NCBI GenBank assembly: GCA_009780515.1 | Contig: WQZX01000018.1 | Location: forward strand, 1 to 45,917 | Direction: 5' to 3' | Length of the DNA stretch: 45,917 nucleotides | Origin: Nocardioidaceae bacterium | GTDB lineage: Bacteria > Actinomycetota > Actinomycetes > Propionibacteriales > Nocardioidaceae | Shown here: one piece after another, positions 8,155 to 15,744 of the stretch | How the letters are laid out: every line of letters starts with the position of its first letter | How positions within the stretch are numbered: the first letter of the stretch is position 1 | Position numbers and translations under genes: made by a program | The notes under the pieces: model-generated | Database searches by the model: none | The model's input: the letters and a program-made list of their open reading frames with translations, nothing else | What the model was told of the DNA's origin: nothing

Positions 8155-9333
8155 GTGCACCTCCGCATCCGCAAGGTCCCGCTCCTCGTCGCCTTGGCGA
8201 GCATCGGCGTCCTGACCGCCGGTGTCGCCGTCGCCGGACCCACGATCGTCGGCAACGACTGGCCGTACGCCCCCGCCGCGAACGGCAAGACCTACACCCT
8301 CGCGGCCGTCGGCGACATCGCCTGCGAGCCCGATGACGCCGACAACGCCGCCAACCCCTCGGCGCTCAAGTGCGGCAGCCCGAGCCTCGGCGGGTACGAC
8401 GCGGAGTTCGCCACCGCGAAGCAGGCCGACGCCATGAACCCCGACGCTGTCGCCCTGCTCGGCGACGAGCAGTACCAGGTCGGCAAGCTCAGCGACTTCG
8501 AGGGATCCTTCGAGCAGGCGTGGGGCGGCCTGAAGTTCCTCGAGCGCCCCGCCCCCGGCAACCACGAGTACTACTCGTATGCCAAGAAGGGCGACAACGA
8601 GGCCGGCCAGAACGGCAACGGCTACTTCGCCTACTTCAACGGCCACAACCAGAGCGACACCCCGAACAGCGCAGGCCAGGCCGGAGACGACACCGCCAGC
8701 AACCAGGGCTGGTACTCCTACAACCTCGGCAACTGGCACATCGTCTCGCTGAACATCGAGTGCAACTCGGATGCGTTCAACAACGACTGCTCGACGACCG
8801 ACGGCGGAGTGCTGTCGCAGGAGACGCAGTGGCTGGCGCAGGACCTGAAGAGCAACAACGAGCCGTGCACGATCGCCTACTGGCACCAGCCGACGTTCAG
8901 CTCGACCAACCCGGGCACGAGCACCGTCCCGGCTTCCGCGCCCGGCGTCGACAGCCAGGAGGGCGGCGCCGCCGATGCGTGGTGGAAGCTGCTCTACGCC
9001 AACCACGCCACGCTGATCCTCAACGGCCACGAGCACGCCTACGCGCGCATGCGGCCGATGGACCCCGCCGGCAACTACGACCCGAAGCGCGGCATCCCGG
9101 AGTTCGTCGTCGGCACCGGTGGCGAGGCGCTCGACACCACGGCAACCAACGCCGACGGCAGCTACGCCAACCCGAACGTGGTCACGGCGTACGACCAGGG
9201 CTACGGAGTGATGGACCTCAAGCTGAAGCCGAGCGGCTACTCGTTCGACTACAAGCCCGCCATGGCCGGCGCCGGCTTCGGGTCGTCGGCGATGAGCTAC
9301 AGCGACTCGGGCTCCGGGACCTGCCAGGGCTGA
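8155..9333 (+). CDS. Secreted calcineurin-like metallophosphatase
   Basis: A 392-residue exported phosphoesterase. The first 27 residues are a signal peptide (basic start, hydrophobic core, AVAG). All metal-ligand motifs are present in order: GD at 53-54 (VGDIA), GD at 103-104 (LLGDEQ), GNHE at 135-138, the isolated histidine H244 (YWHQP) and GHEH at 291-294. This layout matches purple-acid-phosphatase-like metallophosphatases with a binuclear metal centre acting outside the cell. Start GTG 8155 has AGGGAGA about 8 bases upstream. A strong hairpin at 9402-9437 lies downstream. Exact substrate is not shown; phosphate scavenging is plausible. Confidence 0.9.
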   Translation: MHLRIRKVPLLVALASIGVLTAGVAVAGPTIVGNDWPYAPAANGKTYTLAAVGDIACEPDDADNAANPSALKCGSPSLGGYDAEFATAKQADAMNPDAVALLGDEQYQVGKLSDFEGSFEQAWGGLKFLERPAPGNHEYYSYAKKGDNEAGQNGNGYFAYFNGHNQSDTPNSAGQAGDDTASNQGWYSYNLGNWHIVSLNIECNSDAFNNDCSTTDGGVLSQETQWLAQDLKSNNEPCTIAYWHQPTFSSTNPGTSTVPASAPGVDSQEGGAADAWWKLLYANHATLILNGHEHAYARMRPMDPAGNYDPKRGIPEFVVGTGGEALDTTATNADGSYANPNVVTAYDQGYGVMDLKLKPSGYSFDYKPAMAGAGFGSSAMSYSDSGSGTCQG

Positions 9334-9401
9334 CCGCCCGGAAGCCCACCCCCGGGACTCCTCAGATCGGTGCCCGGCCGGCCGATCGGACACGGACAAC
9401 C

Positions 9402-9437
9402 ACCGCCGCGGCGACGCGAAGGCGTCGTCGCGGCGGT
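9402..9437 (+). terminator. Hairpin after the metallophosphatase gene
   Basis: A 16-base-pair stem (9402-9417 with 9422-9437) has a GAAG loop; the single irregular pair is a G-U wobble in RNA. It starts 68 bases after the phosphatase stop and ends 21 bases before the next start. No T tract follows, which is usual for actinobacterial terminators. Confidence 0.75.
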
Positions 9438-9458
9438 CCCGCGTTCTAGGAGACCCGC

Positions 9459-10808
9459 ATGTACGTCGTACGAAGGCTCACCGTCATCCTCGGCTGCATC
9501 GCCGTCGCGATCGGCCTGATGGCGGTCGCGCCCGCGTCGCAGGCGGCTCCGGCCGCGCCCGCCCGGACCACTGCCTGCGCCCGGGCGAAGGCGACGACCT
9601 CGGCGGACCTCGCCGCCAGAGCGCGCACCAAGCGCGGGATGGTCCGCGCCGAGCGCGCGCTGGCGAAGGCGAAGCGGAGCCACCGGCACCCGCGGATCGC
9701 CCACGCCCGCAAGGCGCTGCGGACCAGGACCAGGGCCCACCGGCGGGCGGTCACCGCCCTCCGCAACGCCCGCGCCGCCCAGGTCCGCGCCTGCGCCTCG
9801 ACCGGCACGGGCACTGGCACTGGCACCGGCGGAACCGGCGGAACCGGGGGGACCGGCGGAACCGGGGGGACCGGCGGCACCGGTGGAACCGGCGGCACCG
9901 GCGGCACCGGCGGCACCGGCGGGACCGGCGGCACGACCGGTACGACGTCCTCCGCCCAGGGCCTGGGCGCGCTGCTCGCCGTGCTGAGCGCCCGCAGCGT
10001 GGGCGGGTCCGTGCCCAGCCTCGACCCGTCCGGCCTGACCAGCCTGATCGACGTGCTCTACCCGGGTGCGGGCGACCTGCTCAGCACCAGCCAGCTGACC
10101 TCGATCCTGGACGGCTACAACGGTCTGTCCGGCCTGGACACCGCCGGCCTGACCGACCTGCTCGGCGGCCTGAGCGGCACCGGCTCGCTCGACCCGAGCC
10201 AGCTCCTCGGCGTCCTCGGCGGCGGCAGCCTCGACCCGAGCCAGCTCACCGACCTCGTGAGCGTCATGACCGGCCTGCTCGGCAACCTCGACGGCACCGG
10301 CCTCTCGAACCCCACCGACCCGACCGCGCTGGTCTCGGCCCTGCTAGGCACGCTGCTCGGCGGTCAGACGACCGACCCGACGCAGGCCCTCGGCACGCTG
10401 CTCGGCATCCTCACCGCCGCCGGCAACAACGGCTCGATCCCGACGCTCGACCTGTCCCAGTTCACCAAGCTGCTGAACGGCCTCTACCCGGGTGCCAGCA
10501 CCGCCCTCGGCTCGAGCGAGCTCACCTCGCTGCTCGGCGACTTCCCCGGCGCCGGCTCGATGAGCCAGAGCCAGCTCACCGACCTCCTCGACGGCCTGGG
10601 CCTCACCGGCCTCGACCCGAGCCAGCTGCTGTCGGTGCTGCACGTGAACGGCGCCAGCCTCAGCTCCGGCCAGCTCAACACGCTCACCAGCACGATCACC
10701 GGCCTGCTGTCCGGCGTCGGCAACGGCACGACCTTCACCGACCCGTCCAACCCGCTCGGCTCGGTCGGCTCGCTGCTGAACAACGTGCTCTGCCTGCTGC
10801 TCTGCTGA
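9459..10808 (+). CDS. Secreted repeat protein with Gly-Thr linker and duplicated Leu-rich module
   Basis: No known family recognised. The 449 residues divide into: signal peptide 1-28 (ending ASQA); a very basic Ala/Arg/Lys helical segment to about 114, likely coiled coil; a Gly-Thr linker at about 115-161 made of GGT units; and two copies of a module of roughly 140 residues (from about 169 and 311). Each copy runs LGxLLxxL, then LD(P/L)S, LYPGA, SxLTSxL, LDPSQLL, and a DP tail. The end NNVLCLLLC has two cysteines. AGGAG stands about 6 bases before ATG. The look is of a surface or matrix protein with helical repeats rather than an enzyme; its role is unknown. Confidence 0.8.
   Translation: MYVVRRLTVILGCIAVAIGLMAVAPASQAAPAAPARTTACARAKATTSADLAARARTKRGMVRAERALAKAKRSHRHPRIAHARKALRTRTRAHRRAVTALRNARAAQVRACASTGTGTGTGTGGTGGTGGTGGTGGTGGTGGTGGTGGTGGTGGTGGTTGTTSSAQGLGALLAVLSARSVGGSVPSLDPSGLTSLIDVLYPGAGDLLSTSQLTSILDGYNGLSGLDTAGLTDLLGGLSGTGSLDPSQLLGVLGGGSLDPSQLTDLVSVMTGLLGNLDGTGLSNPTDPTALVSALLGTLLGGQTTDPTQALGTLLGILTAAGNNGSIPTLDLSQFTKLLNGLYPGASTALGSSELTSLLGDFPGAGSMSQSQLTDLLDGLGLTGLDPSQLLSVLHVNGASLSSGQLNTLTSTITGLLSGVGNGTTFTDPSNPLGSVGSLLNNVLCLLLC
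9801..9943 (+). repeat. In-frame 9-base minisatellite encoding a GGT linker
   Basis: Tandem copies of a 9-base unit of type ACCGGCGGN, preceded by a few 6-base GGCACT/GGCACC units. The encoded tract is TGTGTG followed by repeated TGG. Synonymous differences between units show the array is not a very recent expansion, but such tracts vary in copy number by slippage. Confidence 0.9.
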
Positions 10809-10809
10809 G

Positions 10810-11496
10810 TCAGACGGGCAGCCCGGCGACGACCTCGTCGAGCGCGGCCCGCTCGGTGCGGAACGCGTTGGCGGGGTGGTCGGGGTCGGCGTACCCGAAG
10901 GAGACGCCGCAGACGACGTCGCGGTCCTCGGGGACCGACAGCTCGGTGCGGACGACGTCTGCGTACATCGCGATGGCCGCCTGGGCGATCGCCCCGAGGC
11001 CGAGCGACTGCGCGGCGTTGAGCAGGTTGGCGACGTACCCGCCGCAGTCCATGACGCCGTAGGTGCCGAGCGCCTTCGGGGTCGTGATCACGGCGACGTG
11101 CGGGGCACCGAAGAACCGGAAGTTCTGCAGCATCTGCATCAGCCGCCCGTCGGCGTCGTCGCGGGCCACGCCGACGGCGTTGTAGAGCGCGAACCCGCAG
11201 GCGCGGCGGCGGTCACGGTAGACGCCCTCGTACGACGACGGCCCGGCGATGTCAGCCGCCTCGGGGCCCGACGTCACCCGCTCGACCAGCCGGTCGGAGA
11301 ACGCTGCCGCCTCGTCGCCGGACAGCAGGTGCACCTGCCAGGCCTGGGAGTTGCACCACGACGGCGTCCGCTGGGCGATGGCGAACATGCGTCGTACGAC
11401 GTCGGGCGGGACCTGGGCGGGCAGGAAGCCCCGGCAGCTGTAGCGGTCGGTCAGGAGCTGCTCGAGGACGTCGGCGGCGGCGCTGGCGGCGGTCAC
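10810..11496 (-). CDS. Nitroreductase family protein
   Basis: A flavin-dependent NAD(P)H reductase of the nitroreductase fold, 228 residues. The N-terminal FMN-binding pattern RYSCRGFLPAQVP and RTPSWCNSQAW is typical, as is the later FGAPHVAVITTPK and the late motif SFGYADPDHPANAFR, which contacts FMN. It lacks extra domains. Start GTG 11496 is preceded at 7 bases by TAGGGT, which begins with the stop codon of the tetR gene just upstream, so it may have its own leaderless transcript as well as read-through from tetR. It ends 2 bases from the convergent repeat-protein gene. Substrate (nitroaromatic, quinone or other) cannot be told. Confidence 0.88.
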   Translation of the reverse strand: MTAASAAADVLEQLLTDRYSCRGFLPAQVPPDVVRRMFAIAQRTPSWCNSQAWQVHLLSGDEAAAFSDRLVERVTSGPEAADIAGPSSYEGVYRDRRRACGFALYNAVGVARDDADGRLMQMLQNFRFFGAPHVAVITTPKALGTYGVMDCGGYVANLLNAAQSLGLGAIAQAAIAMYADVVRTELSVPEDRDVVCGVSFGYADPDHPANAFRTERAALDEVVAGLPV

Positions 11497-11503
11497 GGCC
11501 CTG

Positions 11504-11509
11504 ACCCTA
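11504..11509 (-). promoter_or_regulatory. -10 hexamer formed by the tetR stop codon
   Basis: On the minus strand TAGGGT begins with the TAG stop of the tetR gene (11509-11507) and lies 7 bases before the nitroreductase GTG. The arrangement fits a leaderless promoter embedded at the gene junction. Confidence 0.45.
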
Positions 11510-12124
11510 GAGCTCCTCGGAGTCGCCGGCTGCGGCGGCCTTGCGTGCGGCCTTGCGCTTGTCGTTGCGCGCGACGCGCTGCGCGTCGGCGAGGATCTCC
11601 TCGACGGACCAGAGCAGGTGCTCCCGCGTGTGCTCCTTGGCGAGCATCTCGTAGCCGATGAGCGTGCTGACGCCCCACACGGTGAAGGCCTCGGCGCGCT
11701 CGGGCCCGACCAGCGGCTCGAGCGCGTCGTGCACGACCTGGTAGCGCGCCTCGTCGACCTGGCGCTGGACGGCGGCGACGCGCGGGTCCACGCCCGCCCA
11801 CACGCGGATCGCGGCCTCCGACGAGTGCGGCAGCTCGTACGTCGCCTGGACGATCAGCTTCAGCCGCTCGAGGGGGTCGGCCGTCTCGACGACGAGCGCG
11901 ACGGTGTCCGCGGTGCGCTCGGTCATCCAGTTGTCGAGCAGCGCGTCGGTGAAGTCCTGCCAGCTGTCGAAGGAGTGGTAGAAGGAGCCGGTCGTGACCC
12001 GGAGCCTGCGGCAGAGGGCCGCCAGCTTGAGGGCGCCGTACCCCTCGGTGGAGAGGATGACGTGCGCGGCAGCGAACCACCCGTCGCGCAGCGCTTCGTT
12101 CCGGCTGAGTCTCCGGTCGGTCAT
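11507..12124 (-). CDS. TetR family transcriptional regulator
   Basis: A 205-residue one-component regulator. The N-terminal helix-turn-helix is LKLAALCRRLRVTTGSFYHSF (about residues 32-52), with the TTGSFYHSF recognition helix typical of TetR. The rest is a helical ligand-binding domain with no recognisable ligand signature, and the tail is Lys/Ala rich. It is followed after 10 bases by the nitroreductase and is divergent from the F420-type oxidoreductase, so it probably controls both directions through the 12125-12288 spacer. TAGCAT at 12156-12151 on this strand is a candidate -10. Confidence 0.9.
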   Translation of the reverse strand: MTDRRLSRNEALRDGWFAAAHVILSTEGYGALKLAALCRRLRVTTGSFYHSFDSWQDFTDALLDNWMTERTADTVALVVETADPLERLKLIVQATYELPHSSEAAIRVWAGVDPRVAAVQRQVDEARYQVVHDALEPLVGPERAEAFTVWGVSTLIGYEMLAKEHTREHLLWSVEEILADAQRVARNDKRKAARKAAAAGDSEEL

Positions 12125-12288
12125 CTACCCCCCAGGGTCGGCGTGTCGTCATGCTAGACGGCGCCGTCGTGGTATGTGGCCCGTGTCACGCTCTGGGCCG
12201 CGGGCTGGTGCGCCGCCGGGTCGCTCGACCGCGCGGTAGCGTGACCGCCGCGCGACGACGCGAGCCGCTACCCGAAGGAGGTCGTGCG
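12125..12288. promoter_or_regulatory. Divergent spacer with GACGGCGCCGTC palindrome
   Basis: The spacer between the tetR gene and the LLM oxidoreductase holds a 12-base perfect palindrome at 12157-12168, directly next to the tetR candidate -10. It is a plausible TetR operator. The palindrome is GC-rich, so chance occurrence is not excluded. Confidence 0.4.
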
Positions 12289-13374
12289 ATGAGCACGCCG
12301 ATGAAGCTGGGAATGATCATCGACTACGCCGGCGGCTTCGCCGAGACCGTCGAGCAGCTGGTCGCCTACGAGCAGGCCGGTCTGCAGACGGTGGCGATCC
12401 CGGAGGCGTACTCCTTCGACGCGGTCAGCCAGCTCGGTTACCTGGCCGCGAAGACCGAGCGGCTGGAGCTGATGTCGGCGATCCTGCAGGTCTACTCGCG
12501 CACCCCGGCGCTGCTCGCGATGACCGCCGCCGGCCTGGACTTCGTGTCCGACGGCCGCTTCGTCCTCGGCCTCGGGGCCTCCGGTCCGCAGGTGGTCGAG
12601 GGCTTCCACGGCGTCAAGTACGACGCCCCGATCGGCCGCACCCGCGAGGTCGTCGAGATCTGTCGCAAGGTCTGGCGGCGCGAGGTCGTCGACCACGCCG
12701 GGAAGTACTACAAGGCGCCGCTGACCAAGGAGGACGGCGGCACCGGACTCGGCAAGCCGCTGAAGCTGATCAACCACCCCGTCCGCAGCGACATCCCGGT
12801 CTCCATCGCCGCGCTCGGCGAGAAGAACGTCGCCCTCGTCGCCGAGATCTCCCAGGGATGGCAGCCGCTGTTCTTCCACCCGGAGAAGGCCCCGCAGGCC
12901 TGGAGCGCCGCGCTCGAGGAGGGCTTCGCCAAGCGGGATCCCGCGCTCGGCGAGCTCGACATCCAGCTCCAGATCGCCTTCCACCTCGGCGAGCCGTCGC
13001 CGGAGGCCGTGCAGGCGGTGCGCAACCAGCTCGCGCTCTACATCGGCGGCATGGGCGCACGCGGCAGGAACTTCTACAACCAGCTCGCCTGCCGCTACGG
13101 CTACGAGGCGGAGGCCAAGGAGATCCAGGACCTCTACCTCTCCGGCAAGAAGGCCGAGGCCGCCGTCGCCGTACCCGCCGATCTGGTGGATGCCGTGACG
13201 CTGATGGGCGAGGAGGACGTCGTACGCCGCAAGCTCGACCAGCTGTACGCCGCCGGCGTGCGCACGCTGCTGACGAACCCGGTGGCCGCCGACCCCGCCG
13301 ACCGCATCGAGCACGTGCGGGTGCTCGCGGGCCTGCTGGCCGAGCGCAACGCGCAGGACGGAGCCCGGGCATGA
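12289..13374 (+). CDS. LLM class (F420-dependent type) oxidoreductase
   Basis: A luciferase-like TIM-barrel flavoprotein of 361 residues; actinobacterial members usually use coenzyme F420. Typical blocks are LGMIIDYAGGFAETVEQL at the start, AIPEAYSFDAVSQLGYLAA, then ILQVYSRTPALLAMTAAGLD and the barrel signature DGRFVLGLGASGPQVVEGF. GAAGGAGG lies 7 bases before ATG, fixing the start; a longer in-frame extension upstream is unsupported. The stop overlaps the next start (ATGA at 13371-13374), so it is coupled to a crotonase, which suggests a role in degradation of a CoA-linked or lipid substrate. The substrate is unknown. Confidence 0.9.
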   Translation: MSTPMKLGMIIDYAGGFAETVEQLVAYEQAGLQTVAIPEAYSFDAVSQLGYLAAKTERLELMSAILQVYSRTPALLAMTAAGLDFVSDGRFVLGLGASGPQVVEGFHGVKYDAPIGRTREVVEICRKVWRREVVDHAGKYYKAPLTKEDGGTGLGKPLKLINHPVRSDIPVSIAALGEKNVALVAEISQGWQPLFFHPEKAPQAWSAALEEGFAKRDPALGELDIQLQIAFHLGEPSPEAVQAVRNQLALYIGGMGARGRNFYNQLACRYGYEAEAKEIQDLYLSGKKAEAAVAVPADLVDAVTLMGEEDVVRRKLDQLYAAGVRTLLTNPVAADPADRIEHVRVLAGLLAERNAQDGARA

Positions 13375-14186
13375 GCGAGCGGCGCTTCGAGGTCACCCGC
13401 GACGGCCATGTCGCCACCGTGGTGCTGGCCGGCCCCGGCGGCAAGCCGGTCATGGACGCGGCGTTCTTCGCCGAGCTCGGCTCGACGTTCGCCGAGCTCG
13501 ACCGCGACGACGACGTCCGCGCGATCGTGGTGACCGGCAGCGGAGGCAACTTCTCCTTCGGCCTCGACCTGGGCGAGGCGGCGTCGACGTTCGGCCGGAT
13601 GGGAGAGGCGAGCGGAGCCGGCGCGCGGGCCGAGTTCCTCGATCTCATCCGCGAGTGGCAGGCGACCCTGACCGCGGTGGCGTCCTGCCGCAAGCCGACC
13701 GTGGCCGCGATCGAGGGCTGGTGCGTGGGCGGCGGCATCGACCTGGCCGCCGCGTGCGACGTACGCATCTCGACCGCCGACGCGAAGTTCAGCGTGCGCG
13801 AGGCCAAGATGGCGATCGTCGCCGACCTCGGCAGCCTCCAGCGCCTGGTCGGTGTCATCGGCGACGGCCACCTCCGCGAGCTCGCGCTGACCGCCGACGA
13901 CATCGACGCGACCCGCGCCCTCGCGATCGGCCTCGTCAATAGCACCTACGACGGCGCCGACGCCCTCCGCGAGGCCGCCGCCGGCCTCGCGGGCCGGATG
14001 GCCGCCAACTCGCCGCTCGTCCTGCGCGGCATCAAGGACGTGCTCGACGCCGAGCGCGGCCCGCGCGTCGAGGCCGGCCTGCGCTACGTCGCCGTCTGGA
14101 ACTCCGCGTTCCTGCTCAGCGACGACCTCGGCGAGGCGATGACCTCCTTCATGGAGCGTCGGCCGCCCCGCTTCACCGGCCGCTGA
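13371..14186 (+). CDS. Crotonase family, dienoyl-CoA isomerase-like
   Basis: A 271-residue enoyl-CoA hydratase/isomerase fold protein. The motif KPTVAAIEGWCVGGGIDLAA forms the oxyanion hole. Acidic residues D124, E144 and D152 have spacings 20 and 8, the same as the three catalytic acids of delta3,5-delta2,4-dienoyl-CoA isomerase (ECH1), and the flanking IVADLGSLQRL matches that enzyme too. Isomerisation of dienoyl-CoAs during degradation of unsaturated or ring-derived acyl chains is therefore a better guess than plain hydration. It starts inside the stop codon of the LLM oxidoreductase gene. Confidence 0.9.
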   Translation: MSERRFEVTRDGHVATVVLAGPGGKPVMDAAFFAELGSTFAELDRDDDVRAIVVTGSGGNFSFGLDLGEAASTFGRMGEASGAGARAEFLDLIREWQATLTAVASCRKPTVAAIEGWCVGGGIDLAAACDVRISTADAKFSVREAKMAIVADLGSLQRLVGVIGDGHLRELALTADDIDATRALAIGLVNSTYDGADALREAAAGLAGRMAANSPLVLRGIKDVLDAERGPRVEAGLRYVAVWNSAFLLSDDLGEAMTSFMERRPPRFTGR

Positions 14187-14231
14187 CGCGTTCGGCGCCC
14201 GCTGTCGGCGCGCGGTCGTAGGGTCGGGCCC

Positions 14232-14678
14232 ATGACGAGCTGGGCGCGGTTCGAGGACGCCGAGCCGGCGCTGGCCGCGACCGTGCGGGCGGCGTTCGAG
14301 GGCCGGCGCCACCACACGATGGCGACGCTGCGCGCCGACGGCAGCCCACGCATCTCCGGCATCGAGGTGCGCCTCGACGACGGCGAGCTGACGTTCGGCT
14401 CGATGCCGGGGGCGCGCAAGGCCGCCGACCTGCGCCGCGATCCGCGCTTCGCGCTCCACAGCGCGACGACCGATCCGGTCGAGGGCCGGGAGGCGGAGTG
14501 GCCGGGGGAGGCGAAGGTCAGCGGCCGCGCGGTGCCACGCAGCAGCGACGACGGCGCCGACCACTTCGCCGCCGACATCGCCGAGGTGACCTTCACCCGC
14601 CTCGATCCGGGGGCGACCATGCTGGTCGTGACGTGGTGGACCCCCGAGCACGGCCTGCACCGGACCGAGCGCGCCTGA
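14232..14678 (+). CDS. Pyridoxamine 5'-phosphate oxidase-like split-barrel protein
   Basis: A 148-residue protein of the flavin/F420/heme-binding split-barrel superfamily. HHTMATLRADGSPRISGIEV and LTFGSMPGARKAADLRRDPR are the classic first two strands and phosphate-contacting loop. The set cannot separate FMN from F420 use; the F420-type oxidoreductase nearby makes F420 reasonable. TAGGGT lies 7 bases before ATG with no Shine-Dalgarno, suggesting a leaderless start. The stop overlaps the next ATG by one base (TGATG). Confidence 0.85.
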   Translation: MTSWARFEDAEPALAATVRAAFEGRRHHTMATLRADGSPRISGIEVRLDDGELTFGSMPGARKAADLRRDPRFALHSATTDPVEGREAEWPGEAKVSGRAVPRSSDDGADHFAADIAEVTFTRLDPGATMLVVTWWTPEHGLHRTERA

Positions 14679-14965
14679 TGGACCTCGCCTTCGACGCCGA
14701 GGTGATCGAGTGGCGCGGACCGGCGCCGTTCTACTACGCCGTCGTGCCCGAGCAGGCGGCCGAGGACATCGCCGACCTGGCCCGCGAGCTGACCTACGGC
14801 TGGGGCTGCATCCCGGTCACCGCCCGGATCGGGGAGACGCGGTGGACGACCTCGCTGTTCCCGAAGGACGGCGGCTACCTGGTCCCGCTGAAGGTCGCCG
14901 TACGACGGGCGGAGGGTGTCGACCTCGGCGACGTCGTCGGCGTGCGGTTGACGCTGGGCGGGTGA
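14678..14965 (+). CDS. DUF1905-type small protein
   Basis: A 95-residue cytoplasmic protein. VIEWRGPAPFYYAVVPEQAA, the conserved YGWGCIPVTARIG and TSLFPKDGGYLVPLKVAVRR match the DUF1905 fold, a small beta barrel of unknown function. It is translationally coupled to the split-barrel gene by a TGATG overlap. It ends 18 bases before the convergent thioesterase gene. Confidence 0.82.
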   Translation: MDLAFDAEVIEWRGPAPFYYAVVPEQAAEDIADLARELTYGWGCIPVTARIGETRWTTSLFPKDGGYLVPLKVAVRRAEGVDLGDVVGVRLTLGG

Positions 14966-14983
14966 CGCCCGCGGCTGAGCGCC

Positions 14984-15493
14984 CTACTCGCCCGGGCGGG
15001 GCCGGAGGGCGACCGGCTCGCCGACGTACCTCTCGATGGTCGCGCGCACCTCGTCGGGGAACGGCCAGGCGGAGGCGGACGGGTGGTCCCACATCACCTG
15101 GGTCGACTCGGCGACGATGGCTGGCGGGTGGTCGGCCGCGACGCGCAGCTCGAAGCAGCAGGTGAACGAGCTGCGGCTCAGGTGACCGACCCACATCCGC
15201 ACCAGGAAGGGCTGGAACGGCACGAACCGCATCTCGGCGTGGTACTCCACCCGCTGCGCGGCGACCAGCTCGGAGATGCCGTCGGGCACGTCGCGGAAGA
15301 GCCCCGGCTTCTCTGCCCCGGCCGCCCCGGGGTCGGGCAGCGTCGCCGCCCCGGGGTCGGGCAGCGTCGAGAATCGCAGGAACATCTGGCGCGCCTCGTC
15401 GAGCACGCGCATCGCCTCGACGTTGTCGACGTGGCCGGCTAGGTTGATGTCGCGCAGCCGGGCCGGGATCTCGCACTCGAACACCTCGCCCAC
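14984..15493 (-). CDS. Hotdog-fold acyl-CoA thioesterase-like protein
   Basis: A 169-residue single-domain protein of the 4HBT/YbgC-like type. The opening CEIPARLRDINLAGHVDNVE is the usual active-site region, with Asp and the GHVDN turn, followed by the long helix MRVLDEARQMFL, then beta strands. Likely hydrolyses an acyl-CoA thioester. GTG 15493 is chosen because GGGAGG lies 8 bases upstream; a longer frame to 15583 has no support. A 24-base tandem duplication (15321-15368) repeats the residues TLPDPGAA in the loop after the helix. Homologues of this group would not be expected to need it. Confidence 0.82.
   Translation of the reverse strand: MGEVFECEIPARLRDINLAGHVDNVEAMRVLDEARQMFLRFSTLPDPGAATLPDPGAAGAEKPGLFRDVPDGISELVAAQRVEYHAEMRFVPFQPFLVRMWVGHLSRSSFTCCFELRVAADHPPAIVAESTQVMWDHPSASAWPFPDEVRATIERYVGEPVALRPRPGE
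15321..15368. repeat. Perfect 24-base tandem duplication inside the thioesterase gene
   Basis: Two identical 24-base copies (15321-15344 and 15345-15368) lie in frame and duplicate eight residues. Exact identity points to recent slippage. Confidence 0.92.
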
Positions 15494-15570
15494 GCCCGCA
15501 TCCTCCCAGCAGCACGGGCTACGGCTCGAAGCGGTAGCCGATCCACGCCGGTCGACCCGTCCTCCTGAGG

Positions 15571-15584
15571 GTTGACCTGTCAAC
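15571..15584. promoter_or_regulatory. GTTGAC-CT-GTCAAC palindrome
   Basis: A perfect 6-2-6 inverted repeat lies in the 251-base spacer between the leftward thioesterase gene and the rightward hypothetical gene. It overlaps TTGAC-like -35 elements on both strands, including a full TTGACA on the minus strand. It looks like a dimeric repressor site; the regulator is unknown. Confidence 0.45.
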
Positions 15585-15744
15585 TGTTAGTGTCGCGAGC
15601 GACGCCGGACGGATGTGGCACAGGTCATATCCGGACGCTGGGCACTTGGACACCGGTGTCACCGTTGGGGAAGTGCTTGGGCAAGAATCCCCAGTGCCGA
15701 TGAGGGTTCTCGAGAACTCGGGTCCTAGAGGAGGGGAGTCAGCA

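Noticed and set aside
9801..9943. Possible CRISPR array or PE_PGRS-type gene
   Set aside because: The repeats are 9 bases and contiguous, with no spacers, and the protein has no PE domain. It is a coding minisatellite.
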